Of a stretch of DNA of 64,000 nucleotides, positions 11,456 through 23,559 are shown one piece after another. Source of the DNA: Callorhinus ursinus (Eukaryota; Chordata; Mammalia; Carnivora; Otariidae); contig NW_020312867.1 of assembly GCF_003265705.1 (NCBI RefSeq), positions 359,866 through 423,865 of the forward strand, read 5' to 3'. Numbering within the stretch: the stretch's first letter is position 1; every line of letters begins with the position of its first letter. The position numbers and the translations under genes are program-made. The notes beneath the pieces were generated by a model. The model was not told the origin of the DNA, did no database searches, and worked only from the letters and a program-made list of their open reading frames with translations.

Positions 11456-11662
11456 GGGGCGCCTGGGTGGCTCAGTCGCTTAAGCATCTGCCTTCGGCTC
11501 AGGTCATGATTCAAGGGTCCTGGGATCGAGCTGAGAAAGGAGCCTCTCTCTCTCTCTCTCTCTCTCTCTGCCTCTCCTCTCTTGTGCTCTCTCTCTCCCT
11601 CTCTCCCTCTGTCAAATAAAGTATTTAAATATAAACCAATAAATACATAAACACATAAACAT
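11456..11662 (+). mobile_element. CAN SINE (tRNA-derived), internally deleted
   Basis: Begins 'gggcgcctgggtggctcagt' and continues through 'tcaggtcatgattcaagg' and 'cctgggatcgagc'. The segment normally encoding 'cgggctccctgctcagcgg' is missing, so the body jumps from the B-box region to 'gagcctctctc'. A long (TC)n tract and an A-rich tail follow. Imperfect duplications of 'aaaagcctatttg' flank it at about 11443-11455 and 11663-11676. Confidence 0.93.
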
Positions 11663-11669
11663 AAAAGGC

Positions 11670-12829
11670 CTATTCGTCACTGAAGGGGAGAAATATGTGG
11701 GAGGATAATGTGGGGCTGGGAAAGGGGAGAGGGAGACATTCCTTCTTTGCCCCCCAAAATGAAGGTTGGGGTGGTGAGCCAGGCCAGAGCAGCATGCTCA
11801 CAATCCTGATGTTCCTTTGAAGGACAAGCTGAACCAACTATGAAAGTCCAGATTCCGAAGTAAAGACCTCTAAAACACAGCGAAGGGAATCTCATTTGTG
11901 TGCTCGAGGAGGGCGAAGGAAGAGACTGAATGACTGAATGCATCCAGAGGCCAAGGGGCCGGGGACTCCTTCTTGCTGTCTTCAGATCATGAGTTTGTCC
12001 CTCTCAGACACACGCAATCATTCATTCATTTGTTCATGCATTCATTCTCACATCTCATCTCCTGCAAATACTTAGTGTACACCTGTCGTGTACCAAGATA
12101 CTATATATACATTTTCACAAAAGGCAGTGAAAATAAAACATAAAATGAGACAGGATTGACGATACAGCTCCTTCCATTTTTCAGTTCAGGTTGATTAGTT
12201 TATAGCATTCTTTGGGTATCGTTAGCTAAAAGCCAGCCCGATTTCAACACTATCCAGAACATGTACCTCTGCTTTGCCCCCAAGGATATCAGGAAATCAC
12301 ATTTCAGGTCCCTGATTAACTTCAGGCACACGATCTCTTTTCTTTCTCTTTGAATTACCAACCTAAAGACCTTATTTTTAAAAGAATGAATGGTGGTTTA
12401 ACCTAATTCCTGATTTATTTTAGCAAGTGCGTACTGGCTCCCAGGGAGCATAACATTCCTGTCTAAACGTGCACAAATGCTCTCTTTAGCCATCCATTCT
12501 CCAATGGTGCCTCAGAGCCAGTAAAGACACTGCAGCAAAATTTGATAATCCCTCTTTATACACCTTTACAGAATGTGACTGTCTTTGTCTGCCTACATTC
12601 TTTCCTTTTATACATCGTTCTCAAAAATCACTCCGATAAAATGAGCCTATTTTCCTCACCATTGGTAGACATCATTCAAAAACTTGAACCTGTCAGAGAG
12701 CGTTCCCTGTGCAGCTGTGCTGGAGATTTACAACACTTCCTCTTCATTTTATTTATCACAGTATTATACAATTATCTAGTTTTACCCTTAAAAATGGTAT
12801 TTAAAAAGTGCCCATTTAAGAACTCATAC
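11670..12829. other. Mostly unassigned
   Basis: Contains one weak L2-like patch (listed separately) and otherwise unique, AT-leaning sequence. The 112-codon frame at 12542-12880 (+) is not recognisable and overlaps an L1-like tail. Confidence 0.5.
12003..12115 (-). mobile_element. L2 LINE 3' end, antisense (weak)
   Basis: A cattcatt-type start followed by 'caaatacttagtgtacacct' and 'gtgtaccaagatact' has the order of a reverse-complemented L2 tail. Confidence 0.45.
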
Positions 12830-12930
12830 CCAGAAAATATTAATGCTGGTTGCCTCTGGAGAGCAGGATTTACAGGGTAAGAGAGATGGAGAGGTATTCT
12901 GCCTTTTTATTGTATTCTTAGATCACTTGA

Positions 12931-12932
<2 letters not shown>
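12830..12932 (+). mobile_element. Possible old L1 3' UTR tail
   Basis: 'ggttgcctctggagagcagg' with a later 'tttttattgtattctta' resembles the last 100 bp of old L1 elements. Short and weak. Confidence 0.35.

Positions 12933-12971
<39 letters not shown>
12933..12971. repeat. (TG)n microsatellite
   Basis: About 19 uninterrupted TG units. Confidence 0.97.
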
Positions 12972-12972
<1 letters not shown>

Positions 12973-14035
12973 GGACATCTGATCTTTACACAAAAACAAT
13001 TTTTTTTTAAGTACACCTTCTACCAAGTTTGATAGATGTGAACCAAGAATTATAGAGCCTGGTGATAGGTATTCCCACCAGTCCTTTTAGGGCCCAGGCC
13101 ACAGACCATTGCCAAGGAAATGACAGAGCCCAGGAAAAGCACTTGTAAGCATCATCTGGGATGCCCCCATCCCGTCACTCAGCCACCTCCTCACCAGCAG
13201 CCTTGTTCTTCCTCCTGACCTTGTCTGCCTGCCTTGCCACAATGTCTTCACACCTTTTCATCTGGGATATCAGCACTTGCCTGTGTCTCAGTCTCCGTGG
13301 CTCATGGGTTTGTTCTAGTCTGAATTCATCTCCTTCTTTCTAGCACAACACATGAAGACTGATTCATGATGACAAACCACCAGCTTGAACTTGGGCTCCC
13401 TCGAATGAAATACCTTCAGATGAAGCCAAGTGGATTTGGAATGACTTGTCCCTGCAGTTCAGAAGCTGTCATAGAGGGGCTCAGGTAGGGGTCTAAATCT
13501 GGCCACCCTTTCCTTCCCAAGTCATTATTCGCTTGTAGTAAGTTTTATTATCCATCCTTTCCCCACCTCTAGTTACTATCATCTCCTCCTCTACTGCAAA
13601 TGCATTTATGATTAGACTTAAGCACAAGGAAGGAGTTTCCCCTATCATTTATTATGTCTCCTCAGGGACAGTAGTGTCAGTAAGCCAAGGCAAAACCTCA
13701 TCAGACACTCTGCTTTGGTCAAAAAAATAATAATAATAAATCTCAGAAGATAACCCAGCGTCCCCTGTCAGGGACTGGAAACCATCAAGCGAGAACACAC
13801 ATTGGCAAAGGAAGCCACCCTGTGTTCTGAGCTCACCTGCCCAGGTTGAAGGTCAACCACCTGGGCTCTAATCCCAATTTGGGCAATCTCATGACATCAT
13901 CCATCCACCACCTGCCTTGTACTTTTAATCTTTTCCCTCTCTACTGACTACTTATGGTCGGGTTACAAACAATTCTATTGGTTTTCATCCTAAAAATAGA
14001 ATAAAATAAGCCAAACAATCCCCTCCAAAAACCAG
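12972..14035. other. Unassigned
   Basis: A patch at 13820-13905 ('cacctgggctctaatcccaa') is vaguely MIR-like but too short to call. An (ATA)n-like patch lies at 13725-13740. No coding signal. Confidence 0.45.
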
Positions 14036-14128
14036 TTACATCAGAACCTCTGGGATGGAGCCTAGGCATCAGTATTTTTTTAAACGCTCTCCAGGGGATT
14101 CTCATGTGCACCCCAAGTGGAGAGCTGG
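14036..14128 (+). mobile_element. MER5-type hAT relic, 3' half
   Basis: 'atcagaacctctgggatgga', 'ctaggcatcagtattttttt' and 'ctccaggggattctcatgtg' follow the second half of a MER5-like element. Confidence 0.55.
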
Positions 14129-15920
14129 TACTCAAAAGAAATCTCTGGAAGAAGCAATTTTCCCTTTTTCTTCACTCCTCTGCACTTGCTGATTTATTGC
14201 ATTCTGGTTTTGACCATCATGGCCCGATGTAAGGACACCACCAACCCTCCACCCAATGGCCACTTTTCTGATCTGTCTTCTTAGGTGCAATTTGACATCC
14301 TTTGCCTCCCCTTGCCTCATTGAAGGCCTCTCCTCTGGGATAATTTCCTGCTTTTCTTCTAAACTTGGACTGCTTCTCTTCATTTTCCACCATGGGCTCC
14401 TGTTTTTCCAGTTTGGAGGTGGAGTGAGGACAGGAAGCAGACTACATAGCAAGATTCTCCCCAGGGCTTTATATGGCTAACATTCTTATATGGATAATAC
14501 TGTTCAGAAAACATTCAGAAACAAACAAAAAAAAAATTAAGAAAACTGAGCTAATTCCAAAAAATGCAGGCAAACACCAGGAAATGGGGTAGAGAAGATG
14601 CCAACCAGATGTTGCTGAATGCCAGCTGTAAGAGTTTGGGATCAGACCCCAAACTTGGCTCAGATGAAACACAAAAGCCAGATTCCTCCAGAACAAAGCT
14701 CCTGGGGACCTGGGGCCAAGCTTTTATTCAGTCAGAGAGACGGCAGTGTTAGGGGGCAGAACGAAGTGATATTAGTTTCAGCCGCATCTACTGTAAACTC
14801 CAGAATCCGCTTCTTCCTTGGTCTTGGAGTCATAATCAGGGAGGGCAAACCCACATCACACCACTTTGACTCCTGGGAAAAATGCAAAGAGTTAAGACCA
14901 AAAGGCAAGTCGGGGAAGGATCTGACAGCTGGGCAGCTGTAGCCACAGCCCCTCCCGGTCCCCAGGATCCGAACTGTTACTGTTCTGTTCTAAAATAAAC
15001 TAAGATTCAGATGAACAGAAAGTTTGTATTTCACATTAACATTGTGGCTTTTTCTCAGCTGGGTGTTTTTATTTTCTCTGTCACTTTGCATTACAGGACT
15101 AACCCAGCTTTCCAAAAGAACAGCTCCATCAGATAAGTAAACAGCCTGAAGTGTGGAGTGTCGATTGAAGCCTTTGAGGCTCCCTGACTCAGGGAAGCTG
15201 TGGCCATCAAGGTCAGTAGCTGTGCGCCCAGAGCATTAGCTTCAGGCTCAGCTCAAAACTGGGCTGGCAGAGAGGCCGTACCTCCTCTTGTAGACTGTGC
15301 TGCCTTGCATATTCTCATGGGCCAGCAGAGATGCAGCTGGAAAAATCGCTCACTGTAACTTGCCCCAGCTCTTCCCAGCACAGCTGTGGGCACTGACGAC
15401 TGCCCCCAGGCACCTTAGCCCTCCCCAGTCCAGGGCAATGATGACCTGGTTAAGGAGGATGTCAGCAAGTCCCTGCCCATCAGGAAAGTGAGTTCAGAAA
15501 TGGTTCCATTCTGTATATGGCAGTTAGCACACGTGGGGGTGAGGGAGAACACAACACAAACCCACTTGCTGCATACAGGCCCTTCCATCCCAAGCTCTTA
15601 TATATTGCTTAAGGCCTGGCAGTCTCCTATACTTGTTTTTGATTCTCACTCCTGATGCTGTGGGTAATGTAGCCCAAGATAGAATTATGGCCTCCCAACC
15701 CTGACCCACCCTCTACAACACCCGTTTGAGCAACCCTACTACATCCGCATCCTGACTAGGCCTCCTTGAGTGAGCTTGACTTTGATAGAATAAAGAAAAC
15801 TCTGCCAAGACCCAAGTCCCTCTGCCACTATCCCCCACCCTTGCAATAAGACTTCTTACATATCAACCTTGACTCAGATGGAAGCTGACTTGGCTTTACT
15901 CTTGGGCTTGGTGATTTAAG
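14129..15920. other. Unassigned unique sequence, about 1.8 kb
   Basis: The longest stretch so far without a recognisable repeat. It holds frames of 106 codons (14132-14452, -) and 107 codons (14619-14942, +), with no domain, compositional or context support. It could be ordinary unique DNA or contain conserved noncoding sequence, and one sequence alone cannot decide. Confidence 0.45.
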
Positions 15921-15931
15921 TGACTTTCCTC

Positions 15932-16049
15932 AGGGTGCCTGGCTGGCCCAGTCAGTAGAGCATGGAACTCTGATCTTGGGGTTTCTAAGTTCGAGCTCCA
16001 TGTTGGGTGCAGATGTTACTTAAAAATAAAATCTTAAAAAAAAAAAAAT
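15932..16049 (+). mobile_element. CAN SINE, short subtype
   Basis: Compact copy starting 'agggtgcctggctggcccag' and ending in 'acttaaaaataaaatcttaa' plus an A run. It lacks the (TC)n segment of the longer copies. A perfect 11-bp target-site duplication, tgactttcctc, lies at 15921-15931 and 16050-16060, which fixes both edges. Confidence 0.95.
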
Positions 16050-16060
16050 TGACTTTCCTC

Positions 16061-16589
16061 TTCCTGAAGCAAGCAGTTAGTCCCTCCCAGGACACAACTC
16101 ATGCTGTTTCCACCTCACTCCCTCCTTCTTGTTGGAAAATCAGCATGCCCTCATCTAGGACCAACCAACATTGAAGTAGGAGTTGCTATGGAAACTCTTA
16201 ATTTTAGCACACCAATGTCACTTTGGCAAACATGGGTTCTCTCCTGGAATCTTCTAGACTGATCACATGATATAAAACTGCAAAATTGTTCCTAGGACAA
16301 AAATTCACATATTTTAATAAATCAAAGTGTAAATCCAAAGCCTTTTTTAAAATATAGACTCTCATGACAGTAAGTAACAGAGAGCACAAGGAGAAATGCT
16401 GTGATTTCCCCTCACCCCCAGCAATCCATTTCCAAATGGGTAGACCTAGCAAACTGGCTACTAGAACAAGAATCTGGCTCAAAGATACGTTTTCTGTTTT
16501 GCTATCTTAATTTATTGATAACAAAACACTCAAAATGCTTATCAATTTTTCTGCTCATGGAGTGGGCATATCTGGCTAATCAGTTACTT
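16061..16589. other. Unassigned
   Basis: Becomes AT-rich toward the right edge. The 92-codon minus-strand frame at 16204-16482 has no recognisable character. Confidence 0.5.
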
Positions 16590-16960
16590 TTAATGTTTTA
16601 TAATTAAAAATTTTTAATTTAGACAGAGTAATAAAGTGAACTCCCAAATTCCCATCACCCAGCTTCAACAATTACAGACCTATGGCCTATCCAGATTTAT
16701 CTATATTACTACCATTGGCTCCTCTCCCAAATTATTTTAAAGCATACCCAAGATATCTATCACTGCACCAATAAATAGTTTCATATTTATCTATATAAAA
16801 CTAGAACTTCATTTTTAAACATAATTACATTATCACACCTAAAAATTTAACAATAATTTATTAATTTTATCAGATCCTTAATCAGCATTCATATTTCCCT
16901 TGATCTCCTTATAATTTATTTCTCTGGATTTTCTTGTAAAACTCAAGATTGAAATAAGAT
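16590..16960. mobile_element. Ancient interspersed repeat, family unassigned
   Basis: 'aactcccaaattcccatcac', 'ccagcttcaacaattacaga', 'attattttaaagcataccca' and 'attatcacacctaaaaattt' occur in the order of a common mammalian dispersed repeat, probably the UTR of an old LINE. I cannot name it with confidence. Confidence 0.5.
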
Positions 16961-17334
16961 ACATACATGCAACTGTTGGCATATCACTTAATTCCTTAGA
17001 TTAAATTAGCATTTTTCTCCATACCCCCTTTTCTTTGTCTCTTTCTCTCTCTCCCCTTTTTCTTTCTCCCTCTCTTTTCCTTACAATCTGTTAGTTGAAG
17101 AAAAAGACTCATTTGTCTGGATTTTGTGGTTTATGTCATTGTGGTGTTATTTAGCTTGTTCCCCTTTCCCCTGTATGTTCTTAATAGTTCATCATTCCAC
17201 CCTTAACGGTTAACCATTCCACCATTCCACTATAATTTCTGAATCTATTTTTATGACTAAGGACCCAGTAGGGCTTCCTGGTCTCCACTATAAATCCTAG
17301 GCTTCTATCTCTTTAATGATGGAAACCTCAGGTT
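16961..17334. other. Unassigned, with polypyrimidine patch
   Basis: Contains a T/C-rich patch at about 17024-17080 and two nearby 'accattccac' words (17211, 17221). Nothing else seen. Confidence 0.5.
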
Positions 17335-17520
17335 GTATGATGCACTGGAAGGAATACAGGGTTTTAATCTATCATCCACCTACTAGATGATCTTGGGCAA
17401 ATAAGACTCACTTTCTTTGGTTATAAATGAGGATACTAATGTCACCTTGAAAAGTTTATTTGAGAATTACAGGTAATTATTATAAACATAGAGTGTGCTG
17501 AGTGGCACATCATATGGCTA
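17335..17520 (+). mobile_element. MIR SINE
   Basis: 'gatcttgggcaaataagactc', in two parts, then 'atgaggatactaatgtcacc' and 'atagagtgtgctgagtggca' follow the MIR core and 3' region. The sequence immediately after, to about 17690, may hold a second, more decayed MIR-like piece. Confidence 0.6.
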
Positions 17521-17827
17521 ATCATGTACCCAAAAGGCAATGCTACACAGTGGATGTAGTACCAATTTTGAAACCAGACAACCTTGAATAAGGCTATCTG
17601 TAGAGTGGAAACAAAATATCCATTTTTGTCTTAAGGATCAAAGAGAAAATTAATGTGACATATATTGCCCAGTACTTAGAGCATAATGAGTATGATAGTT
17701 GTAGATAATGACAATGGGGTCAGTTTATCAAAGAAGACTAGACAACAGGGGAGATTGAGTTCAATATATTTTTTTTCCAAAATTCTCTTTCATACATGCT
17801 TCCTTCCCATAATTCTCATTTTATCTT

Positions 17828-18029
17828 TTTTTTCTTTAAAGATATTTATTTATTTGACAGAGAGAGACACACAGCGAGAGAGGGAACACGAGCAGGGGGA
17901 GTGGGAGAGGGAGAAGAAGGCTTCTTGTGGAGCAGAAAGCCTGATGTGGGGCTCGATCCCAGGACCCTGGGACCATGACCTGAGCCAAAGGCAGATGCTT
18001 AACAACTGAGCCACCCAGGCGTCCCTTAC
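17828..18029 (-). mobile_element. CAN SINE, antisense
   Basis: The minus-strand copy reads from a T-run tail through gagag and 'gggctcgatcccaggaccct' to 'tgagccacccaggcgtccc'. An 11-bp duplication, cattttatctt, lies at 17817-17827 and 18030-18040. The three frames of 60-107 codons in this area are translations of the SINE. Confidence 0.95.
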
Positions 18030-18139
18030 CATTTTATCTTAAAAGCCAAAAGCCAAAAATACAAAATGCAATGAGAATATAGAAGAGGGAACAAATAATT
18101 TTTCCTGCAAACACCAAGGAATATTCCCCAGGAGTCATG

Positions 18140-18460
18140 ACAATTGGACTGGGTCCTAAGGATGACTAGGTATTTGCCAGGTGAGTGAGGAAAAGGGCAT
18201 ATCAAGAGAAACAGCACTGGCAAAGCACAGCACAGAAAAATTGGTTGGGGTTTATCTTATTGGCAGTGGGGAATGATGATGTGGCTTAAGTTGAGGAATA
18301 TTTTCTATGATAATCTTTATCGTGGTGAGATGGAGGGAGCAAGGGGGAGAGCTCAGGTGACATTGTGAGAAAGGAAAGTAGGTTAGGAGGACATGTAACA
18401 TACCTAGGAAGAGATGGTAAGAGACAAATGTAATGTCAAACCACATCTGTCTGCCATAAT
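18140..18460 (-). mobile_element. L2 LINE, antisense (weak)
   Basis: 'aacagcactggcaaagcaca' and 'gatgatgtggcttaagttga' are placed as in reverse-complemented L2. It is heavily decayed. Confidence 0.42.
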
Positions 18461-18518
18461 TTTTATCAAAGGATTAGATACAGTATCTCTGAAGGTTGGA
18501 TGAAGAAGGGAACATCTT

Positions 18519-18711
18519 GGGGCTCCTGGGTGGCTCAGTCAGTTAAGCTGCCAACTCTTAGTTTCAGCTCAGGTCATGATCTCAGGGTCCTAGAATTGAG
18601 CCCCACGATGGGCTCCATGCTCAGCGGGGAGTGTGCTTGTCCCTCTCCCTCTGCCCCTCCCCTGCTCATTCTCTCTCTCTCTCAAATAAATAAGTTAATC
18701 TTTAAAAAAAT
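18519..18711 (+). mobile_element. CAN SINE
   Basis: Full-length copy from 'ggggctcctgggtggctcag' through 'ggtcatgatctcagggtcct' and a (TC)n tract to an A-rich tail. A 16-bp duplication with two mismatches, 'aagaagg(g/t)aacat(c/t)tt', lies at 18503-18518 and 18712-18727. The mismatches suggest it is older than the copy at 15932. Confidence 0.94.
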
Positions 18712-18940
18712 AAGAAGGTAACATTTTGCCTCTAGTGATCATGGAGTTGGTATATTTGAAACTGAACTAATGAATAAACAGGTGGAACTTATGTTCAACA
18801 ATAAAATGTGGTGATGGCTTTAAAAAGGATCACAGAGTTATGAGGGTTATTCCTAGACTTTTCAGGACAGGCCCATGGAAATCAAAACCTCCTTCAAATA
18901 CTATCATTGTTTCAGATTCCCTGAGAGTGAAAGGCAGCAT

Positions 18941-18985
<45 letters not shown>
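18941..18985. repeat. (AC)n microsatellite
   Basis: About 22 AC units. It is one of two CA arrays less than 1 kb apart. Confidence 0.97.
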
Positions 18986-18986
<1 letters not shown>

Positions 18987-19819
18987 CTCCCCGACCCCGT
19001 GTCATGATTCAGTTGTATTTATGCCACTGTTTCCCAAAATACATTCTATAGAACTTTTTTTTTTCATTCTATAGAGCTTTATTCTACAGATGCTTCATGG
19101 AAAGAGGAAGAGAGAGAGAGAGAAAGGGAGGAAGGAAAGAAGGCTGGTCTTCCAAACTAGCTTGGGAAATTCTGGCTGAAACAGAATTTAAAAGGTTTCC
19201 TTACTGTAGGACTTCTCAGAGACTTTGTTTAGTGCACTGCAGATCTCCAACATGAGCACAGAGTATCCAAGATTTTAACAGAGACACCCCCCCACCAGAA
19301 GCATCTTATATGAGTATTCTATATGCAGTTATACTGGGTGGATACTAACATCAGTGGTGGCTAACCGCTTCTTAGAGATATCTCAGGACCTGATTCTGAT
19401 GGCAAAGACACTGAGCTAGTGGAGACATTCCTGCTGCAATTATTGCTGAGTGAATACAGACCTTGCCAGAAGAGAATTCCTTTACGTCAGTCAGGTTTTT
19501 TTTTTCTATTTATTCCAGACTAGTGTGCATAATTATGAATGAGCTAGACAGGCGTTTCCAACACACACACAAAGAGAAAGCTCTTTTACAGCTTGCACCA
19601 ACTCATCTTCTAAAGCCCATGGGGAGAAAGTTCAAAGTGGACAGGAGCTGAAAAGAGGTCCTCAAAGATGGAGGGGAGGGAGAAAGTTCTTTGGGTGCTG
19701 AAATATCTCTGAGATTCCACTTCCAATGTCATGTGCTCTCAGGAGGCTCAAACTGGAACCCAGGATATGCAAGAGAACGAGCCACTCTCAAGGAATGAAG
19801 CATCCTTAATTGCCCTCCC
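18986..19819. other. Unassigned
   Basis: A near-duplicate 'ttcattctatagagctttattct' motif at 19064 repeats 'acattctatagaactttt' at 19040. A purine tract lies at 19096-19142. No gene or named repeat. Confidence 0.5.

Positions 19820-19866
<47 letters not shown>
19820..19866. repeat. (AC)n microsatellite
   Basis: About 23 AC units, uninterrupted. Confidence 0.97.
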
Positions 19867-19869
<3 letters not shown>

Positions 19870-20389
19870 TTTGTGCAGTTTGCATGTAACCATAAAATGG
19901 GCTGAAGGTTTTTGTCGTCAGCCTCTACCTGCCACAGCTCTGCCCTATTCGTCAGTGCCGGCTCAACCATACCAGCCCGTTATCCAACTGGGGACAAAGC
20001 TGACTCTGTGTCATGTCCCCCATGACCACCTTCAAGATGCAGACATGTCTAAAGTCTGTCTGCAGCCCTGTCCACTGAGCTGCACTATCCAAGCAATGTC
20101 CTCCAACCTGTGCACCTTGAGTCTTGGAGAGAAGTCATAGACTCTGCAGCCAGGTTTGAACCTCCATACCTACTCATTGCAGAGCCTAAGTTAGGGAGCT
20201 CCCCCTGATTCCTAGAGTCCCAATGATGCTGTTTCACTCCTATGAAATCCCTTACTTTTATAAATACCCTCTTCTATTGCCTGAAACTGTTTCAGTCTGT
20301 TCCACTCTCTCTAGAGTAGAACTTTCTGCAGTGATGGGAATGTTTTATCTGTGCATTATCCAATACAGTAGCTGCCAGCCAGGTCATCT
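19867..20389. other. Unassigned
   Basis: The 89-codon frame at 19871-20140 (+) has no recognisable domain or composition. No repeat seen. Confidence 0.5.
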
Positions 20390-20610
20390 TCCTGGACCAA
20401 TAACTTGGTCCGTGTCAACAGCATTTGGCACACACTGGCCATGTGGCATTGGACAGTCACTTTACTGAGCCTCAAATACATCATCTGTATAGTGCTTCAT
20501 AGGAACATTGTAACATGGTATTAAATGAGAAACCACTTCAGAAGTGTCCATTGCAGAGTCTACCACACAGCAGGTGCTCAGTGAATGTTTATTCCCTCTC
20601 TTCATCCAAA
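20390..20610 (+). mobile_element. MIR SINE, 3' two-thirds
   Basis: 'gccatgtggcattggacagtc' in two parts, 'actgagcctcaaatacatca', 'taacatggtattaaatgaga' and 'cacagcaggtgctcagtgaa' match the MIR core and tail in order. Confidence 0.68.
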
Positions 20611-22269
20611 GGTAAGTCCAATGTCTAAAATGCTCAGATGGTTCATGTTTCTCTTAGTAACCTTAAGACTGCCTTGTTTATCCCCTAAAATGCTGAATCC
20701 CATAGGGCTTGAAATTGGAAAGCTTTAGACCAGTGATTGGAAAATAGTTTTTGGCTTTCCTCTTCTGCAACGTATCTCAAGCTGGTCTCCTCATTCTAGC
20801 ACTGGTTTCTGGAAAGCCTAGCCTCGATTTCCTTCCTGCATCAATCAAAAAGCGGCCCCTTTCTGGGGGAGGCTGGAAATGAGACCCATTGTTCATTTGC
20901 ATTGTGCGAACTTTCCTCAATTAAAAAGAAAAAAAAGTCCTTTAAAACATGTAGGTTGGAGGCTTTGCTTCCTCCCATTTGCAAGAGGCCTGAGGACAGC
21001 TGGTAGGGCAGCTGCAGCCAAAGGGGAAGGGAGATTGGCAGAGAGGCATCTCAGGGTCCACTCCTACCAGAGGGCAAAGCTGGTCATGCTCGTGTAACCC
21101 ATAAGTCTGCTGGGGTCTTCATAGCCATGGAGACACAGGCACAACTCTCTGGAGCCTGTGGCTTCCCCATATTTCTCTGAAGTCCAGGGTGCTTATAAGC
21201 CTTATAATCTCATTGTCTCCTCTACCTCTGGGGTTCCTGCTTGCCTCATTATGGGATAAATGCCAAGCTTTTCATCAGCTAAAACACTATACATATTAAC
21301 AGATAAAATATAGAAGAGAAATCACTCATGCACAGCATTTTTAAATGTAGTGACCTTCATAGCAAGCTGGAGTTTCACCAAAAGATCACACAATAGGAAC
21401 TCAAAAATGATAGGCTTTCTTGTCTGCCAGAAGAGAGCCACCCACGTGGAGCTCCTCCCTGGTTTTTCCTGCCCAGTGTCTGCTGCCTCCCCTCTTCTTC
21501 CCACCTTCTTTCTTTTACTGTCTCTTCCTCGCTTTCTCAAAAGACTTTAAATGAATCATCCTATACCTTGGTGAGCTGTTCTGGCACCTGCTAACTCCTA
21601 CTTGTAGATCTGTATTACTAAATGAATCAAGACAATCAGCTCACGAAGCAGCTTCTCATTTAACAGAAGCATCCTTTCTCAGAAGACAATGGTGAGGTCA
21701 ATGGCAATGTTTTTTCCTGATGTAAATGGAAAATGTCACGGGGAATTAACATAGTTCTCTCTTAGGACACCTAACGATCTTTTAGCTGCTGCCATATGTC
21801 CTGAGGGAGTGTTAAGAAGTGCAAAATTTTGGCCCCGGTTACGTATCTACCCATTATCAAAATTGTATCTTATGACACGAAATAATATTATAATCAGTAT
21901 TAAATATGAAAATAATATTATTACAAAGAAGAGTGAGGTAATCCTTATCTGGAAAAAATATCTTTTTAGAAATCATTCCAGAACTGAGTTCTATAATTCC
22001 ATGATTCCATAATAAAATTATCCAGCACTTATAAGCTTTCCAGGAAAAATAAATGTTGAAAGCCAAGAAATTGAAACAAGTAGCAGAACTTGAAGCTGAA
22101 TAGTTAGAATTCCACAAACAGAGAAGAAAGAATTAGGAGGGAATGGGAACTGGATTTGATATTCCAGAAGCAGATTGCTGGTGGAAGAATAAGCAGGAGG
22201 AACTAGTTTAGATCCCGACACTGGAGGTTAGGGGATTAGGGACAGCTGGGGTTAGAACATCCAGGAGTT
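20611..22269. other. Unassigned unique sequence, about 1.65 kb
   Basis: No repeat recognised. It is AT-rich at 21820-22020. Frames of 62-86 codons are unremarkable. Confidence 0.45.
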
Positions 22270-22680
22270 ATGAGGTCCCTATAGAAGAAGCTGTCAGATG
22301 GGGCCTTCGAAGATGATTGAGTTAAGATGAGGTCATTAGGTGGGTCCAAATCCAATAGGACTGGCGGAAGGGGAAAGCCTGGACAGAAATAGACATGCAC
22401 ACAGGCAGAATATCACGTGAAGGTGAAAGCAAAATTCAGGGTGATGCGCTCACAAGCCAAGGAATGCCAGAGATTGCCAGCAAATCACCAGACACTAGGA
22501 GAGAGGCATGGAGCAGATTCATCCTCCCAGCCCTGGGAAGGAACCAATTCTGCCCATACCTTGATCTCAGACTTCTGGCCTCCAGATGTGAGACAATGCA
22601 TTTCTTTTGTGTTCTGAGATGTCCAGTTTGTGGTTCCTCATTCCAGCGGCACCAGGATAAGAATGCAATGTCCTTAGAAA
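22270..22680 (+). mobile_element. MLT1-type MaLR LTR
   Basis: Collinear with MaLR LTRs: 'agttaagatgaggtcattag', 'atcacgtgaaggtgaaagc', 'acaagccaaggaatgccaga', 'caccagacactaggagagag', 'accttgatctcagacttctg' and 'cctccagatgtgagacaatg'. It ends near 'gataagaatgca'. No internal sequence adjoins it. The 107-codon frame here is a chance translation of the LTR. Confidence 0.82.
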
Positions 22681-22689
22681 AATTCCCAG

Positions 22690-23290
22690 AAATGCAAATA
22701 TTTGGTCAAATGGTGTGAATATTTTGAATGGTCTTGAGATATTTTGCCAGATTGCAAAATTTTCCCAATTTTATGCTGATTTCAAACTCCATTAACTGTG
22801 AGTGAGAATATTCATTTCAAATGTAATCTCCCCAGAATATAATTGTTTTTATAAAGTGGGCTAATGTAGTTGACAAACCATATGTCATTGATTTTATATT
22901 CAAATATCTTGATTACCACTGAGATTAAATACTGTCTACATTTATTAGCCATTTTTGTTTTCTATATTGTGAGCTCTAGGTCCTGTCCATATCTTTTGAA
23001 ATTATGTTCACATTTAACTTTCAGAATTATGGACTTTTTTCCTTTGCTATTTGTATGAATTCCTCTTATAGAGTAGATAGTAATTCTCTTTCTGCCACAC
23101 TCAATGCAAATTTGTCTCCATGTGGTGTTATTTTATTTCGCTTCTTATTCTCTGAATATATATTCTGACAGAACCACATTTTGGGGGTATTTTAAACTTA
23201 AATATGTCAGTATGCTTATGTTATCTATACTAGGATAGAATTTTCTTACAAAATATAGTTATTTAATTCATTTAGAATATAGTATTTGGG
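22690..23290 (-). mobile_element. L1M LINE fragment, antisense
   Basis: 'gatattttgccagattgcaa', 'tctacatttattagccattt', 'aggtcctgtccatatctttt' and 'ctatttgtatgaattcctct' follow the reverse complement of old L1 ORF2 DNA. The copy is AT-rich and decayed. Confidence 0.62.
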
Positions 23291-23394
23291 GATAAGGTGT
23301 TAAGTGAGCATTTACTTTGTTTTATTAACAAATCATTAATCCAGTAACCCCATACCAACTAATGATTTATCCTTCTCTCCCCTACATGATGAAA

Positions 23395-23514
23395 CAGCAT
23401 ATATATACAATATATATATTATATAATATTGTATAATTATGAATATATTAATAATTTTATGCAAATATATTATAATATATATAATAATTTTATAGAGAGA
23501 GAGAGAGAGAGAGA
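23395..23514. repeat. AT-rich low-complexity tract with (GA)n end
   Basis: An imperfect TA/ATT-rich tract at 23398-23490 with many self-complementary words, followed by (GA)11 at 23492-23514. It may form cruciform or slipped structures. Confidence 0.85.
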
Positions 23515-23559
23515 AAAAACTATGGCCAGAAATTGGACTTAACCAGCAAGAGCTCTAGA

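Noticed and set aside
11456..11530. tRNA-like sequence in the CAN SINEs as possible tRNA genes
   Set aside because: The tRNA-related head belongs to a SINE with a (TC)n segment and A-rich tail, and no complete cloverleaf is present.
13820..13905. Possible MIR fragment
   Set aside because: Only one short block fits, too little to support a call.
17686..18032. Three frames of 60-107 codons
   Set aside because: They translate the antisense CAN SINE.
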